Origin: Dyella sedimenti | Lineage (GTDB): Bacteria > Pseudomonadota > Gammaproteobacteria > Xanthomonadales > Rhodanobacteraceae | Assembly: GCF_022760995.1 (NCBI RefSeq) | Contig: NZ_JAKWJO010000012.1 | Span: 1-64,000, forward strand | DNA: 64,000 bases | Direction: 5' to 3' | Shown here: one piece after another, positions 35,415 to 46,635 of the stretch | Numbering within the stretch: the first letter of the stretch is position 1 | Layout of the letters: each line of letters begins with the position of its first letter | Made by a program: the position numbers and the translations under genes | The notes under the pieces: generated by a model | The model's database searches: none | What the model was told of the DNA's origin: nothing | What the model saw: the letters and a program-made list of their open reading frames with translations, nothing else

Positions 35415-36293
35415 TTACTTCACCAGCTCGGCGGCCAACTCGCGCACCACCGGGGCGAGCTTGGGGTCCTGCAAGGCCATGTGCATGGTGGCCCGCACCA
35501 GGCCGGCCTTGTTGCCGCAGTCGAAGCGGGTGCCCTCGAAGCGATAGGCCAGCACCTTGCCCTGCTCCTTCAGTAGCGCGTCGATGGCGTCGGTCAGCTG
35601 GATCTCGCCACCGGCGCCGGGCGTGGTCTGCTCCAGCAGTTGGAAGATGCGGCCCGGCAGCACGTAGCGGCCGACCACCGCGAGGTTGGAGGGCGCATCG
35701 GCCGGCTTGGGCTTCTCCACCATGTGGCGGATCTGCGCGCTGCGCTCGTCGATGGGCGTGGCGTCGACGATGCCGTACTTGTCGGTCTCGTTGTGCGGTA
35801 CTTCCTCCACGGCGATGACCGCGGCGTGCTGCGCCTCGGCCAGTTCAGCCATCTGGCGCAACGCGCCCTTGCCCTTATTCCAGATCAGGTCGTCCGGCAG
35901 GATCACGCCGAACGGCTCGTCGCCCACCACCGGCTTGGCGCACAGCACCGCATGGCCCAGGCCCAGCGCCTCGGGCTGGGTGACGAAGATGGCGCGCACA
36001 TGCCTGGGCAACGTGCCCTGCACCAGCGCGAGCAATTCGTCCTTGCCCTTCTCCTGCAGCTTGGCTTCCAGCTCGTAGGCCTTGTCGAAATAATCCGCGA
36101 TGGCGTGCTTGTAGCGGTTGGTGACGAACACCAGGGTATCGGCGCCCGCATCGACCGCTTCGTCGACGGCGTACTGGATCAACGGACGGTCCAGCACCGG
36201 CAGCATTTCCTTGGCGACCACCTTGGTGGCGGGCAGGAAACGCGTGCCCAGGCCGGCCACGGGGAACACTACCTTGCGCAACGGTTTGCTCAC
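35415..36293 (-). CDS. galU: UTP-glucose-1-phosphate uridylyltransferase
   Basis: A 292-residue enzyme making UDP-glucose from UTP and glucose-1-phosphate for lipopolysaccharide core, exopolysaccharide and periplasmic glucans. The N-terminal VVFPVAGLGTRFLPATKVVAKEMLP is the nucleotide-binding signature. LVFVTNRYKHAIADYFD, VILPDDLIW (metal-binding Asp) and EKPKPADAPSNLAVVGRYVL follow the family. The length matches GalU. It begins one base after the upstream dehydratase stop, so it is the last gene of an envelope polysaccharide operon. Confidence 0.95.
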   Translation of the reverse strand: MSKPLRKVVFPVAGLGTRFLPATKVVAKEMLPVLDRPLIQYAVDEAVDAGADTLVFVTNRYKHAIADYFDKAYELEAKLQEKGKDELLALVQGTLPRHVRAIFVTQPEALGLGHAVLCAKPVVGDEPFGVILPDDLIWNKGKGALRQMAELAEAQHAAVIAVEEVPHNETDKYGIVDATPIDERSAQIRHMVEKPKPADAPSNLAVVGRYVLPGRIFQLLEQTTPGAGGEIQLTDAIDALLKEQGKVLAYRFEGTRFDCGNKAGLVRATMHMALQDPKLAPVVRELAAELVK

Positions 36294-38189
36294 TCACTTC
36301 TCTCCTGATTCACTGCGGCGCAGCGCCACCACGTTATCCGGCTGCGACGTCTCGCTCCAGCGGAACGACGGCAGCAGGTTCGACACGCATTGGCGCAATA
36401 CATCCTCGTCATAGGCCACCACGGCATCCGCGGCCTTGGCCAGATGCACGTTCAACGGCTCCCACTTCACCGGACGATACTGCGCAAGAAAGATCTTGGC
36501 GTGCGTCGTCTCGATGTAGTTCTCGAGGGGATGGAACAACTCCTCGAACAGCTTTTCGCCCGGGCGCAGGCCGGTATAGACGATCGGGATCTCCGTGCCG
36601 GGCTTGCGGCCGGCCAGGCGGATCATCTGCTCGGCCAGGTCGCGGATCTTCACCGGCTCGCCCATGTCCAGCGCGAAGATCTCGCCGCCCTTGCCGATGC
36701 TGGCCGCCTGCAGGATCAGCTGGCAGGCCTCGGGAATGGTCATGAAGTAGCGCGAGATTTCCGGATGCGTGATGGTGACCGGGCCACCGTTGCGGATCTG
36801 CTGGCGGAACAGCGGCACCACGGAACCGGCCGAATCGAGCACGTTGCCGAAACGCACGGTGATGAAGTGCGTGTTGGAATGCTCGTTGAGGTTCTGGCAC
36901 CAGATCTCGGCCACGCGCTTGCATGCGCCCATCACGCTGGTGGGATTGACCGCCTTGTCGGTGGAGATCAGCACGAAGCATTCCACGCCGTGGCGATCGG
37001 CCAGGTCCGCCACATTGCGGGTGGCCAGCACGTTGTTGCGGAAGGCGGCGCGCAGTTGGCCCTGCAGCAGCGGCACGTGCTTGTAGGCCGCGGCATGGAA
37101 CACCACCTGCGGCTTGTATTCGCCGAACAGCTTGCGCATCGCCGCCGGGTCGCCGCAGTCGGCCAGGACGGCCTCGTAGACCAGCTCGGGATATTCCGCG
37201 CGCAGTTCCTGCGAAATCCGGTAGAGGTTGTATTCGCTGTTGTCGACCACGCACAGCGACTGCGCGCCCAGGCGGGCGACCTGCCGGCACAGTTCCGAGC
37301 CAATCGAGCCGCCGCCGCCCGTCACCAGCACGCGACGGCCGGTGAGCGTGACGCGGATGGCCGTCCAGTCCAGCTCGACCGTGTCGCGGCCCAGCAGGTC
37401 CTCGATGGCCACTTCCTTGATCTCGTTGAAGTGCGCCCGGCCGGACACCACGTCTTCCAACTTGGGCACGGTGCGATACGGCAAGCCGCTCTGGTCGCAC
37501 AGTTCCACCACCCGGCGCATTTCCTGGGTGGAGGCGCCCGGCATGGCGATCAGCAGCATCTGCGCCGCGACCTCGCGGGCCAGCTCGGGAATCTGGTCGA
37601 TGCGGCCCAGCACGGGGCGGCCGTTGATGCTGGCGCCGCGCAGGCTTTCCCTGTCGTCGACGAAGCCGACCACGGTATAGCCGTTGTCGCGATGCAGGTC
37701 GCGCGACAACGCCTCGCCGGCGCGGTCGGCCCCCACGATCAGCACGCGCTGGGTGGGCTTGGACTGGAACAGGTCCAGCCGGCTGTCTTTCCAGAAGCGA
37801 TAGGCCAGGCGCGGCGTGCCCAGCAGCACGGCCAGCACCACCGGATACAGCAGCAGCACCGAGCGCGGCACGTCGTCCAGGCGGTTGTAGAGCATCAGGG
37901 CGGCGGCAATCGCCAGCGCGCCCAGTACCGCCGCGCGCAGGATGTTCCAGAGATCCGGCAGGCTGGCGAAGCGCCAGACGCCCTTGTACAGGCCGGTCCA
38001 GCTCAGCACCGCCCCCTGCACCAGCAGCACCAGGGGAAATTCCAGCATGTGGAAGCCGATGGCCGCGTTGTCGACCAGCGCATAGCGCAAGGCCTTGGCC
38101 ACCCACCAGGCCAACGCCGCCATCGCCAGGTCGTGGAGCACCACGGCCGTACGCGGATGGATAACGCCGATCAGTTTACGAAGCGACAT
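36294..38189 (-). CDS. Membrane-bound nucleotide-sugar 4,6-dehydratase/epimerase (CapD/WbpM type)
   Basis: A 631-residue protein with four N-terminal membrane helices (about residues 15-115), a CoA-binding-like Rossmann domain (RVLIVGADRAGEALSRDL near 150) and a C-terminal SDR domain. The SDR part has VLVTGGGGSIGSEL near 287 and LISTDKAVNPTSVMGACKR near 415. Members such as WbpM and CapD make UDP-4-keto-6-deoxy sugars, for example from UDP-GlcNAc, for O-antigen or capsule. It overlaps the glycosyl-1-phosphate transferase gene by 14 bases and is followed immediately by galU, pointing to O-antigen or exopolysaccharide precursor synthesis. Confidence 0.9.
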   Translation of the reverse strand: MSLRKLIGVIHPRTAVVLHDLAMAALAWWVAKALRYALVDNAAIGFHMLEFPLVLLVQGAVLSWTGLYKGVWRFASLPDLWNILRAAVLGALAIAAALMLYNRLDDVPRSVLLLYPVVLAVLLGTPRLAYRFWKDSRLDLFQSKPTQRVLIVGADRAGEALSRDLHRDNGYTVVGFVDDRESLRGASINGRPVLGRIDQIPELAREVAAQMLLIAMPGASTQEMRRVVELCDQSGLPYRTVPKLEDVVSGRAHFNEIKEVAIEDLLGRDTVELDWTAIRVTLTGRRVLVTGGGGSIGSELCRQVARLGAQSLCVVDNSEYNLYRISQELRAEYPELVYEAVLADCGDPAAMRKLFGEYKPQVVFHAAAYKHVPLLQGQLRAAFRNNVLATRNVADLADRHGVECFVLISTDKAVNPTSVMGACKRVAEIWCQNLNEHSNTHFITVRFGNVLDSAGSVVPLFRQQIRNGGPVTITHPEISRYFMTIPEACQLILQAASIGKGGEIFALDMGEPVKIRDLAEQMIRLAGRKPGTEIPIVYTGLRPGEKLFEELFHPLENYIETTHAKIFLAQYRPVKWEPLNVHLAKAADAVVAYDEDVLRQCVSNLLPSFRWSETSQPDNVVALRRSESGEK

Positions 38190-39207
38190 GACGACCCTTG
38201 TGCGAAACGCGCCGCAGGCATCGGCGCTTCATGACCATCCATACGGCGGTCGCTACCACGTAAGTGCCGGCGAACGCCGGAATGGATGCAACCGGCCAGA
38301 CCCACGCCAGCGCGGCCAAGGGCGCCGCCACCAGCAGATTCCAGGCCAGATAGCACATCCCCCCCGAGGCATGCGTGAACCCGCTGCGAACCATCCACTG
38401 ATATAGATGCTCCCGGTGGGCAGTGTACCAACGGCGGCCACTTGCCATACGACCCAAGAGGGTAAGGCTTGCGTCTGCTACGAAAGATGAACTGAGGATC
38501 AGGGCCGGCCACAGCAGACGCCCGTCGGCCCGCCACAGCAGGGCGGTCAGGGCATACAGCAGCAGCCCCATGGTGCCGCTGCCCACGTCCCCCATGAAGA
38601 TGCGGGCCCGCGGCCGGTTGTAGAACCAGAAGCCCAAGGATGCGGCCATCAGGCAGGCCGCCGCCCCTGCCAGCGCGCTCTGGCCGGCGGCCCAGGCCAG
38701 CAAGGCCAGGCCGGCCCCGACGAACATCACCTGCTGGGCCAGCAGGCCGTCGATGCCGTCCATGAAATTATGCAGGTTGATGCTCCAGGTGCCCGCCAGG
38801 ACTAGCACGGGCAGCCACCACCAGGCCATGCCGGCCACCGACAGGGCCACGGCGACCAGGGTCGCCGACAGCAGTTGTACGCCGAGCCGGGGAAGCACCG
38901 GCAGGGAACGATGGTCGTCCCACCAGCCCACCGCGGCCACCAGCACCATGGCCACCGCCAGCGCCACCGCCGTGGCCGCCGGCCATGGCCGGGGCAGCCA
39001 TGCGAGACTGGCGGGCATGGTCAGCAACGCGGCGGCCACGATGCCTATGCCGCCGCCGCGCGCGGTGGGTACGGTATGGGAACGGCGCTGCCCGGGCATA
39101 TCCATCATGCCGCGGCGATGCGCATAGGCGATCGCGCCGCGCACGACGGCCAGGGAAATCACCAACGAGGCCAGCACCATCCCTATCGCCAGCGAACTCG
39201 GACTCAT
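38176..39207 (-). CDS. Glycosyl-1-phosphate transferase (GT4/MraY-WecA family)
   Basis: A 343-residue multi-pass membrane enzyme that transfers a sugar-1-phosphate to undecaprenyl phosphate, starting lipid-linked O-antigen or polysaccharide assembly. Visible family motifs are RRSHTVPTARGGGIGIV (about 41-57), WWDDHRSLP, NLHNFMDGIDGL near 150 and IFMGDVGSGTMG near 205. It resembles WecA/WbpL enzymes. The start is the ATG at 39207 just after lapB; longer in-frame readings run through lapB. Its neighbour encodes a WbpM-type dehydratase, a pairing seen in O-antigen clusters. Confidence 0.88.
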   Translation of the reverse strand: MSPSSLAIGMVLASLVISLAVVRGAIAYAHRRGMMDMPGQRRSHTVPTARGGGIGIVAAALLTMPASLAWLPRPWPAATAVALAVAMVLVAAVGWWDDHRSLPVLPRLGVQLLSATLVAVALSVAGMAWWWLPVLVLAGTWSINLHNFMDGIDGLLAQQVMFVGAGLALLAWAAGQSALAGAAACLMAASLGFWFYNRPRARIFMGDVGSGTMGLLLYALTALLWRADGRLLWPALILSSSFVADASLTLLGRMASGRRWYTAHREHLYQWMVRSGFTHASGGMCYLAWNLLVAAPLAALAWVWPVASIPAFAGTYVVATAVWMVMKRRCLRRVSHKGRHVAS

Positions 39208-39214
39208 CCGCGCC

Positions 39215-40390
39215 TCATTCGTTGGCGACGCCATGGATCGGGCGGATCGTGCTCCAGCTCTTGCAGCTGGGGCACTGCCAGTGATGCGCCTTGGCGCCGA
39301 AGCCACAGCGGCTGCAGCGATACATCGCCTGCCCTTCCAGCAGCTTCCTGGTGAGGTCGCGCAGGATCAGGAAGTTTTCCCGCGCTTCGCCTTCGATCTT
39401 GTCCATGGTGGCGTCGATCAACGCCATCAGGCCGCGCACCGAGGGACGCTGGCGCAGTTGCGAGGTAAGGAACTCGATCGCCGTGCGCTCGCCATCGCGC
39501 TGCTGGTAGAGCCGCGTCAGCGCCAGCACCGGCGAGATGCCGTGATAGCGCTCGAGGATGTCGCGCAGGAAGTGCTCGGCATGTTCCATCTGCTGCGAAC
39601 GCGCGTAGCTATTGAGCAGCGGCGGGAGGATCTCCGGCACGAAGGCGATGTCCGCGTCCACCGCCTGTTCATAGGCCCTGGCCGCCTCGGCATGCTGCCC
39701 TTCCTCGGCATGCAGGCGTCCGGTCAGCATGAAGGCGCGCACGCAGTCGGCCTGGCAGGCGAAGGCCTGGCGCAGGTACTCGCGCGCTTCCTGGCGGGCG
39801 CCATGCTGGCGCGACTGCTCGGCCAGTTCGCAGTAAAACTGGGCGATCATGCCCGACTCGTCCTCGCCGGTCATCGCCTCCAGCCGGCGCGCGTGCTCGA
39901 TCGCCTTGTGCCAGTCGCGCTCGTGCTGGTAGATCGCGATCAGGTGCCGCAGCGCCGAGGGCGCATGCGCATCCATCGCCACCAGGTCGGAGAACAGCGT
40001 CTCGGCGCGGTCCAGCAGGCCCGCGCGCATATAGTCCTCGCCCAGTTCCAGCAGGGCCACGGTCTTCATCGCGTCGGACAGGCCGGGCCGCGAGACCAGG
40101 TGCTGGTGCAGCCGGATCGCCCGGTCCACCTCGCCGCGGCGGCGGAACAGGTTGCCCAGCGCCAGATGGGTTTCCACCGTGTCGCGGTTGTACTCGGCCA
40201 GCTTGAGGAACACCTCGATGGCCTTGTCCTGCTCCTCGTTGAGCAGGTAATTGAGGCCACGGAAATAGTCCGAGGACAGCTCGCTGACCTGCGCGCCCGA
40301 ACGCCGCGCCCCCGCCTTGCGGGCCGTCCACCAGCCACTGGCGAATGCTGCGGGTACCAGCAGGAGGAGTACGTACAGGAGCGCGCTCAT
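39215..40390 (-). CDS. lapB: Lipopolysaccharide assembly protein LapB
   Basis: A 391-residue protein with an N-terminal membrane anchor (about residues 3-20), tetratricopeptide repeats across about 40-340, and a C-terminal rubredoxin-like zinc site formed by CSRCGFGAKAHHWQCPSC (near 360-377). LapB (YciM) is essential in E. coli and promotes FtsH-mediated turnover of LpxC, setting the rate of lipid A synthesis. The start ATG overlaps the lapA stop as ATGA. The following gene is a polysaccharide initiating transferase, linking LPS-level control to O-antigen genes. Confidence 0.93.
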   Translation of the reverse strand: MSALLYVLLLLVPAAFASGWWTARKAGARRSGAQVSELSSDYFRGLNYLLNEEQDKAIEVFLKLAEYNRDTVETHLALGNLFRRRGEVDRAIRLHQHLVSRPGLSDAMKTVALLELGEDYMRAGLLDRAETLFSDLVAMDAHAPSALRHLIAIYQHERDWHKAIEHARRLEAMTGEDESGMIAQFYCELAEQSRQHGARQEAREYLRQAFACQADCVRAFMLTGRLHAEEGQHAEAARAYEQAVDADIAFVPEILPPLLNSYARSQQMEHAEHFLRDILERYHGISPVLALTRLYQQRDGERTAIEFLTSQLRQRPSVRGLMALIDATMDKIEGEARENFLILRDLTRKLLEGQAMYRCSRCGFGAKAHHWQCPSCKSWSTIRPIHGVANE

Positions 40391-40653
40391 GCACCAGCCG
40401 GGTTGGTATGGGCCTTGCCATCGGCGGCGGCCGCCTGGCGCCGTTGCCGGCGATGCCGCGAACTGACGCCGAGCCAGGCGGTGAGACCGCCCAGCAGCCA
40501 GCCGATCACCAATGCCAGCAGCAGCGCCGCTCCCTTGGGCAGCGGCAGCCGTACGAATCCCAGGTCGTAGCTCACCAGGTCGGCGTTGAGCGCCCCCAGC
40601 ACGATGCCGGCGGCGACGAACAGCAGGAGGATCAGCGTCACAATCAGTCGCAT
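40387..40653 (-). CDS. lapA: Lipopolysaccharide assembly protein LapA
   Basis: An 88-residue DUF1049 protein with two membrane segments (about residues 3-22 and 42-64) and a basic C-terminal tail HRRQRRQ. LapA is cotranscribed with lapB in E. coli and related bacteria and works with it in lipopolysaccharide assembly. The stop overlaps the lapB start. A terminator separates it from ihfB upstream, so it should have its own promoter. Confidence 0.9.
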   Translation of the reverse strand: MRLIVTLILLLFVAAGIVLGALNADLVSYDLGFVRLPLPKGAALLLALVIGWLLGGLTAWLGVSSRHRRQRRQAAAADGKAHTNPAGA

Positions 40654-40757
40654 GCGGCGACTTTACCCGATTGCCCGTGAGCGTCACAGGCGTGCATGGG
40701 GGAGGCCTTCAGAAATCGCATAGCGCGCCGGATTCGAAGGCCCGCCCCAGGGATTCC

Positions 40758-40799
40758 AAAAAAGAAGGCAGGCCCGGCCCGAGAGGCCCGCCTGCCTTC
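40758..40799 (-). terminator. Intrinsic terminator after ihfB
   Basis: On the minus strand a 10-bp perfect stem (40764-40773 with 40790-40799) with further inner GC pairing is followed by six Ts (40758-40763). It closes the cmk-rpsA-ihfB transcript. Confidence 0.88.
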
Positions 40800-40833
40800 G
40801 ACCTGTCCGGAGACACCGCCCATGGAGGCGGCA

Positions 40834-41121
40834 TCACTCCAGATTCATATTGACGCGCTCGCGCAATTCCTTGCCTGGCTTGAAGTGCGGGACATGCTTG
40901 CCCGGCAGTGCCACGGCCTCACCCGTCTTGGGGTTGCGGCCCATGCGCGGCGGACGGTAGTGCAGCGCGAAGCTGCCGAAACCGCGGACCTCGATGCGCT
41001 CGCCGTTGGAAAGCGCGTGGCTCATCTGCTCGATCACGCTCTTGACCGCCAGTTCCACATCCGCGAACGCGAGATGGGTCTGGCGCCGTGCCAGCGCCTC
41101 GATCAATTCGGATTTGGTCAT
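40834..41121 (-). CDS. ihfB: Integration host factor subunit beta
   Basis: A 95-residue HU/IHF family DNA-bending protein. The start [14 protein letters not shown] and the signature [20 protein letters not shown] (DNA-contacting arm with the intercalating Pro) identify IhfB. It pairs with IhfA (not in the window). The start at 41121 is chosen over an upstream reading because the family begins there. It lies 70 bases after rpsA on the same strand, the standard gammaproteobacterial order cmk-rpsA-ihfB. Confidence 0.96.
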   Translation of the reverse strand: MTKSELIEALARRQTHLAFADVELAVKSVIEQMSHALSNGERIEVRGFGSFALHYRPPRMGRNPKTGEAVALPGKHVPHFKPGKELRERVNMNLE

Positions 41122-41191
41122 GGGTCCCCAATGTCCGTGACGTGAAACCACGGGGCGGCCATAAGCCGCCCCGCATTCCTGCAACTACTGC

Positions 41192-42865
41192 TTAGTCGGC
41201 CTTGTTGAGCTGCTCCTTGAGCAGCGCACCGAGCTTGGTCGTGCCACCGGAGGTGTTCGAGTACTCGGCCATGGCGTCGTGCAGTTCTTCTTCGTCCTTC
41301 GCGCGGATCGACAGCTGCAGCTGGCGGCCCTTGCGGTCCATGCCGGTGAACTTGGCTTCGACCTTGTCGCCCACCTTCAGGTGCTGGGTCGCATCGTCGA
41401 TGCGCTCCTTGGCGATGTCGTTGGCGCGCAGGTAACCCTCCACGCCTTCGCCCAGGTCGATCACGGCACCCTTGGCGTCCACTTCCTTCACGGTGCCATT
41501 GACGATGGTGCCGCGCGGGTTGGTGGCCATGAACTGGCCGAACGGATCCTGCTCCATCTGCTTGATGCCGAGGGAGATGCGCTCGCGCTCCGGATCCACG
41601 GCCAGCACCACGGCCTCGATCTCGTCGCCCTTCTTGAAGTTGCGCACGAGGTCTTCGCCGGAAGCCTGCCAGGAGATGTCGGACAGGTGGACCAGGCCGT
41701 CGATGCCGCCGTCCAGGCCGATGAAGATGCCGAAGTCGGTGATCGACTTGATCTGGCCGGACACCTTGTCGCCCTTCTTGTGCATGGCGGCGAAGGCTTC
41801 CCACGGGTTCGAGCGGGTCTGCTTGATGCCCAGCGAGATGCGGCGACGCTCTTCATCCACGTCCAGCACCATCACTTCGGTCTCGTCGCCGACCTGCACG
41901 ACCTTGGCCGGGTTGACGTTCTTGTTGGTCCAGTCCATCTCGGACACGTGGACCAGGCCTTCCACGCCCGGCTCGATCTCGACGAAGCAGCCGTAATCGG
42001 TGACGTTGGAGACCTTGCCGAACAGGCGGCTGCCGACCGGGTAGCGGCGGGCGATGGCGACCCACGGATCGTCACCCAGCTGCTTGAGGCCCAGCGACAC
42101 GCGGTTGCGCTCGCGGTCGTACTTCAGCACGCGGACGTCCAGCTCGTCGCCGACGTTGACGACTTCGGACGGATGACGCACGCGCTTCCACGCCATGTCG
42201 GTGATGTGCAGCAGGCCGTCGATGCCGCCCAGGTCCACGAACGCGCCGTAGTCGGTGAGGTTCTTGACCGTGCCCTTGACCACCGCGCCCTCGGTCAGGC
42301 GCTCCAGCAGCTTCTCGCGCTCCTCGGAGAACTCGGTCTCGACGACGGCGCGGCGGCTGACCACCACGTTGTTGCGCTTGCGGTCGAGCTTGATGATCTT
42401 GAACTCGAGGTCCTTGCCTTCCAGGTAGACCGGATCGCGGACCGGACGTACGTCGACCAGCGAGCCCGGCAGGAACGCGCGGACGTCCTTGATGTCGACG
42501 GTGAAGCCGCCCTTGACCTTGCCGGAGATCTTGCCGGTGATGGTCTCTTCCTTGTCGAAGGCCTGCTCGAGGTCGTCCCACACCATGGAACGCTTGGCCT
42601 TCTCGCGGGAGAGCTTGGTCTCGCCGAAGCCGTCTTCGAGGGCGTCGAGGGCAACCTTCACCTCGTCGCCGACCTGCACTTCCAGCTCTCCGTTCTCGTC
42701 CTTGAACTGCTCGATCGGGACGATGCCTTCGCTCTTGAGGCCAGCGTTGATCACGACGACATCGTTGCGGATTTCCACAACGATACCGGTGACGATCGCG
42801 CCCGGCTTCAGCTTGGAGATGGCCTGTTGGCTCTGTTCAAACAGCTCGGCAAAACTTTCAGTCAT
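41192..42865 (-). CDS. rpsA: 30S ribosomal protein S1
   Basis: A 557-residue protein with six S1 (OB-fold) repeats; the first two bind the ribosome and the others bind mRNA. It begins [14 protein letters not shown], typical of gammaproteobacterial S1. The repeats are easy to follow through the recurring [38 protein letters not shown] and [20 protein letters not shown] blocks. The start is the ATG at 42865; a longer reading has no homology. The 170 bases upstream, between cmk and rpsA, probably hold an autoregulated leader. Confidence 0.97.
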   Translation of the reverse strand: MTESFAELFEQSQQAISKLKPGAIVTGIVVEIRNDVVVINAGLKSEGIVPIEQFKDENGELEVQVGDEVKVALDALEDGFGETKLSREKAKRSMVWDDLEQAFDKEETITGKISGKVKGGFTVDIKDVRAFLPGSLVDVRPVRDPVYLEGKDLEFKIIKLDRKRNNVVVSRRAVVETEFSEEREKLLERLTEGAVVKGTVKNLTDYGAFVDLGGIDGLLHITDMAWKRVRHPSEVVNVGDELDVRVLKYDRERNRVSLGLKQLGDDPWVAIARRYPVGSRLFGKVSNVTDYGCFVEIEPGVEGLVHVSEMDWTNKNVNPAKVVQVGDETEVMVLDVDEERRRISLGIKQTRSNPWEAFAAMHKKGDKVSGQIKSITDFGIFIGLDGGIDGLVHLSDISWQASGEDLVRNFKKGDEIEAVVLAVDPERERISLGIKQMEQDPFGQFMATNPRGTIVNGTVKEVDAKGAVIDLGEGVEGYLRANDIAKERIDDATQHLKVGDKVEAKFTGMDRKGRQLQLSIRAKDEEELHDAMAEYSNTSGGTTKLGALLKEQLNKAD

Positions 42866-43036
42866 GTTGATTCCAGAAATGAGAAAAGGCCTTAGGTCCT
42901 GTGCTTGCCGTGTGGCATGGCGCACGGACGGTCGGCCCACCGGTTATGGGTGCTCGGGATCGCTCCCTTGGCACCGTTGACCATGTACCCCGACTTTCGG
43001 GCCGGGGCGCCAAAAGCCGCCGGCAGTCCCTTCACG

Positions 43037-43717
43037 TCAGGACTGCACGACAGCCAATACTTTCGCGACGACGTCGTCGATGCCCATGCCGGTGGTGTCG
43101 ATGAAAACCGCATCCGCGGCCGGCTTGAGCGGCGCGACCGTCCGCGAGGCATCGCGGGCGTCGCGCGCTTCGATCTCGCGCTTGAGGGTGCCAAGTGTAA
43201 CGCTGAGACCCTTTTCCTTCAACTGCTTATAGCGCCTTTGGGCACGCTCGGCGGCGCTGGCCGTCAGGAATACCTTGTAAGGGGCGTCAGGGAAGATCAC
43301 CGTGCCCATGTCACGGCCGTCGGCGACCAGTCCCGGAGCCTTGCGGAAGGCCAGCTGCATGTCCACAAGTGCCTGACGCACCGAAGGAATCGAGGCGATC
43401 GCCGAGGCTGCCGCGCCGGCCGTCTCGGTACGCAGTTCGTCGGTGGCGTCATGGCCGTTGACCAGCACCCGGGTGTCGCTGCCGTCCGCCACCGCCTGGA
43501 AGCGGATCCGGGTTTCCCGGGCGCAGCGGGTGACCGCCTCGGTGTCGGACAGGTCCAGCCCCTCGGCCCCGGCCGCGTAGCCCACCGCCCGGTACAGCGC
43601 CCCGGAATCCAGCAGGCGCCAGCCGAGCCGCTCCGCCACCAAGCGGCTGACCGTGCCCTTGCCCGACCCCGAGGGGCCGTCGATGGTCAGCACGGGAACG
43701 GACGGGGACGGACTCAT
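43037..43717 (-). CDS. cmk: Cytidylate kinase
   Basis: A 226-residue enzyme phosphorylating CMP and dCMP. The P-loop [20 protein letters not shown] (about residues 13-32), [15 protein letters not shown] and [20 protein letters not shown] match the family. It is first in the minus-strand run cmk-rpsA-ihfB, the conserved order in gammaproteobacteria. It is divergent from the acyl-CoA-binding protein gene. Confidence 0.95.
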   Translation of the reverse strand: MSPSPSVPVLTIDGPSGSGKGTVSRLVAERLGWRLLDSGALYRAVGYAAGAEGLDLSDTEAVTRCARETRIRFQAVADGSDTRVLVNGHDATDELRTETAGAAASAIASIPSVRQALVDMQLAFRKAPGLVADGRDMGTVIFPDAPYKVFLTASAAERAQRRYKQLKEKGLSVTLGTLKREIEARDARDASRTVAPLKPAADAVFIDTTGMGIDDVVAKVLAVVQS

Positions 43718-43834
43718 GGGGACTCCTGACGGCGACGAAGGAAAACGCCTATGCTATCGCGTTGGTCCTCGCACGGAACGCGGGATGCACCGTTGCCCCC
43801 TCCCAGTCCGTACGAAACCATGCAAGTCCACACC

Positions 43835-44092
43835 ATGACCGATCTGCGTCGCGAATTCGAACAGGCCGCCGAAGACATCCAGCGCCTGGCGCAGCGACCG
43901 GACAACGACACCCTCCTCCGGCTCTACGCCCTCTACAAGCAGGGCTCGGAGGGCGACGTGCACGGCGAGCAGCCGGGCTTCTTCGACTTCGTGGGCACCG
44001 CCAAGTACGAGGCCTGGGGCCAGTTGCGCGGCACGCCGGAGGATGAGGCCATGCAGCGCTACATCGACCTGGTGCGCGAGCTGCTGGGTTAG
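43835..44092 (+). CDS. Acyl-CoA-binding protein
   Basis: An 85-residue four-helix protein that binds medium and long acyl-CoA esters. The signature LLRLYALYKQGSEGDVHGEQ (about 27-46) followed by PGFFDFVGTAKYEAW is characteristic. ACBP is common in eukaryotes and found in scattered bacteria, including Lysobacterales. The ATG at 43835 gives the standard ACBP start (MTDLRREFEQ); another ATG at 43820 is five codons earlier. It is followed by fadH, another acyl-CoA gene, after 192 bases. Confidence 0.85.
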   Translation: MTDLRREFEQAAEDIQRLAQRPDNDTLLRLYALYKQGSEGDVHGEQPGFFDFVGTAKYEAWGQLRGTPEDEAMQRYIDLVRELLG

Positions 44093-44094
44093 GC

Positions 44095-44216
44095 GATGGG
44101 GGGAATGGGGGGCGGGGACGCCAAGATCCACCTCCTCAAGCCCGCAGCAGGGAATTTTGCTGACACGCCATGGGGCGCCACAGTTTTTGCGCCCCCACTA
44201 CCCATCCCCCATCTCC
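44095..44216. repeat. G-run/C-run intergenic repeat (copy 1)
   Basis: A G-rich stretch (about 44095-44116, ATGGGGGG-like units) is followed about 70 bases later by a C-rich stretch (44189-44216). The right part begins with GCGCCCCCACTACCC, repeated exactly at 62574-62588. The arms are roughly complementary and could form a long imperfect hairpin. It lies between the acyl-CoA-binding protein gene and fadH. Confidence 0.5.
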
Positions 44217-44266
44217 CGCTCTTGCTTTCAAACGTCCTTCCCAGGCACATTCATACGATCGTTTGA

Positions 44267-46303
<2,037 letters not shown>

Positions 46304-46340
46304 GCGCGTCCCCAGTGTGCGGCCAGTTCCTGCCGAGGTG

Positions 46341-46366
46341 GGTCGCGCACAGGGTGCGCTCCCACA
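46341..46366. repeat. REP-like element, copy A (single)
   Basis: GGTCGCGCACAGGGTGCGCT followed by CCCACA, an imperfect palindrome around GCGCAC/GTGCGC. Near-identical units occur at 47862-47943 and 53777-53837. It lies 37 bases after the fadH stop. Confidence 0.65.
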
Positions 46367-46387
46367 AAAAAGCGGACGGCAGAAACG

Positions 46388-46417
46388 ACGACGCCCGGCT
46401 CCAAGGCCGGGCGTCGT
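46388..46417 (+). terminator. Hairpin after fadH
   Basis: A perfect 12-bp GC-rich stem (46388-46399 with 46406-46417) with a 6-base loop, in the 332-base gap between fadH and the LysR gene. There is no T tract, so it is a terminator only tentatively. The rest of the gap holds the REP-like copy and an AT-rich stretch at about 46563-46620 that probably contains the LysR promoter. Confidence 0.45.
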
Positions 46418-46635
46418 GCTGGAAAGGAAAGCGCCCCGCTGGGCGACGCGTCGATATGGGTCAGGGGGGAGGAAGACCAGATATCGCGGGGATAGCGTCG
46501 CAGCGGGGCGAGGGTCGCCGCCACCAGGGGGGAGGGGACGGTGGCGGGACAGGGAGAATCTTATGATCGACCTGTTATAGAAACAAATATATATTTAAGG
46601 CCGCACTTATATGTAAATCCTATTAAAGACCCCCT

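Noticed and set aside
35180-35818. 212-residue frame across the galU 3' region
   Set aside because: Antisense to galU for most of its length and low complexity (Arg/Pro/Ala).
46317-46580. 87-residue frame between fadH and the LysR gene
   Set aside because: Overlaps REP-like and hairpin sequence, is Arg/Gly/Pro-rich, and has no ribosome-binding site.
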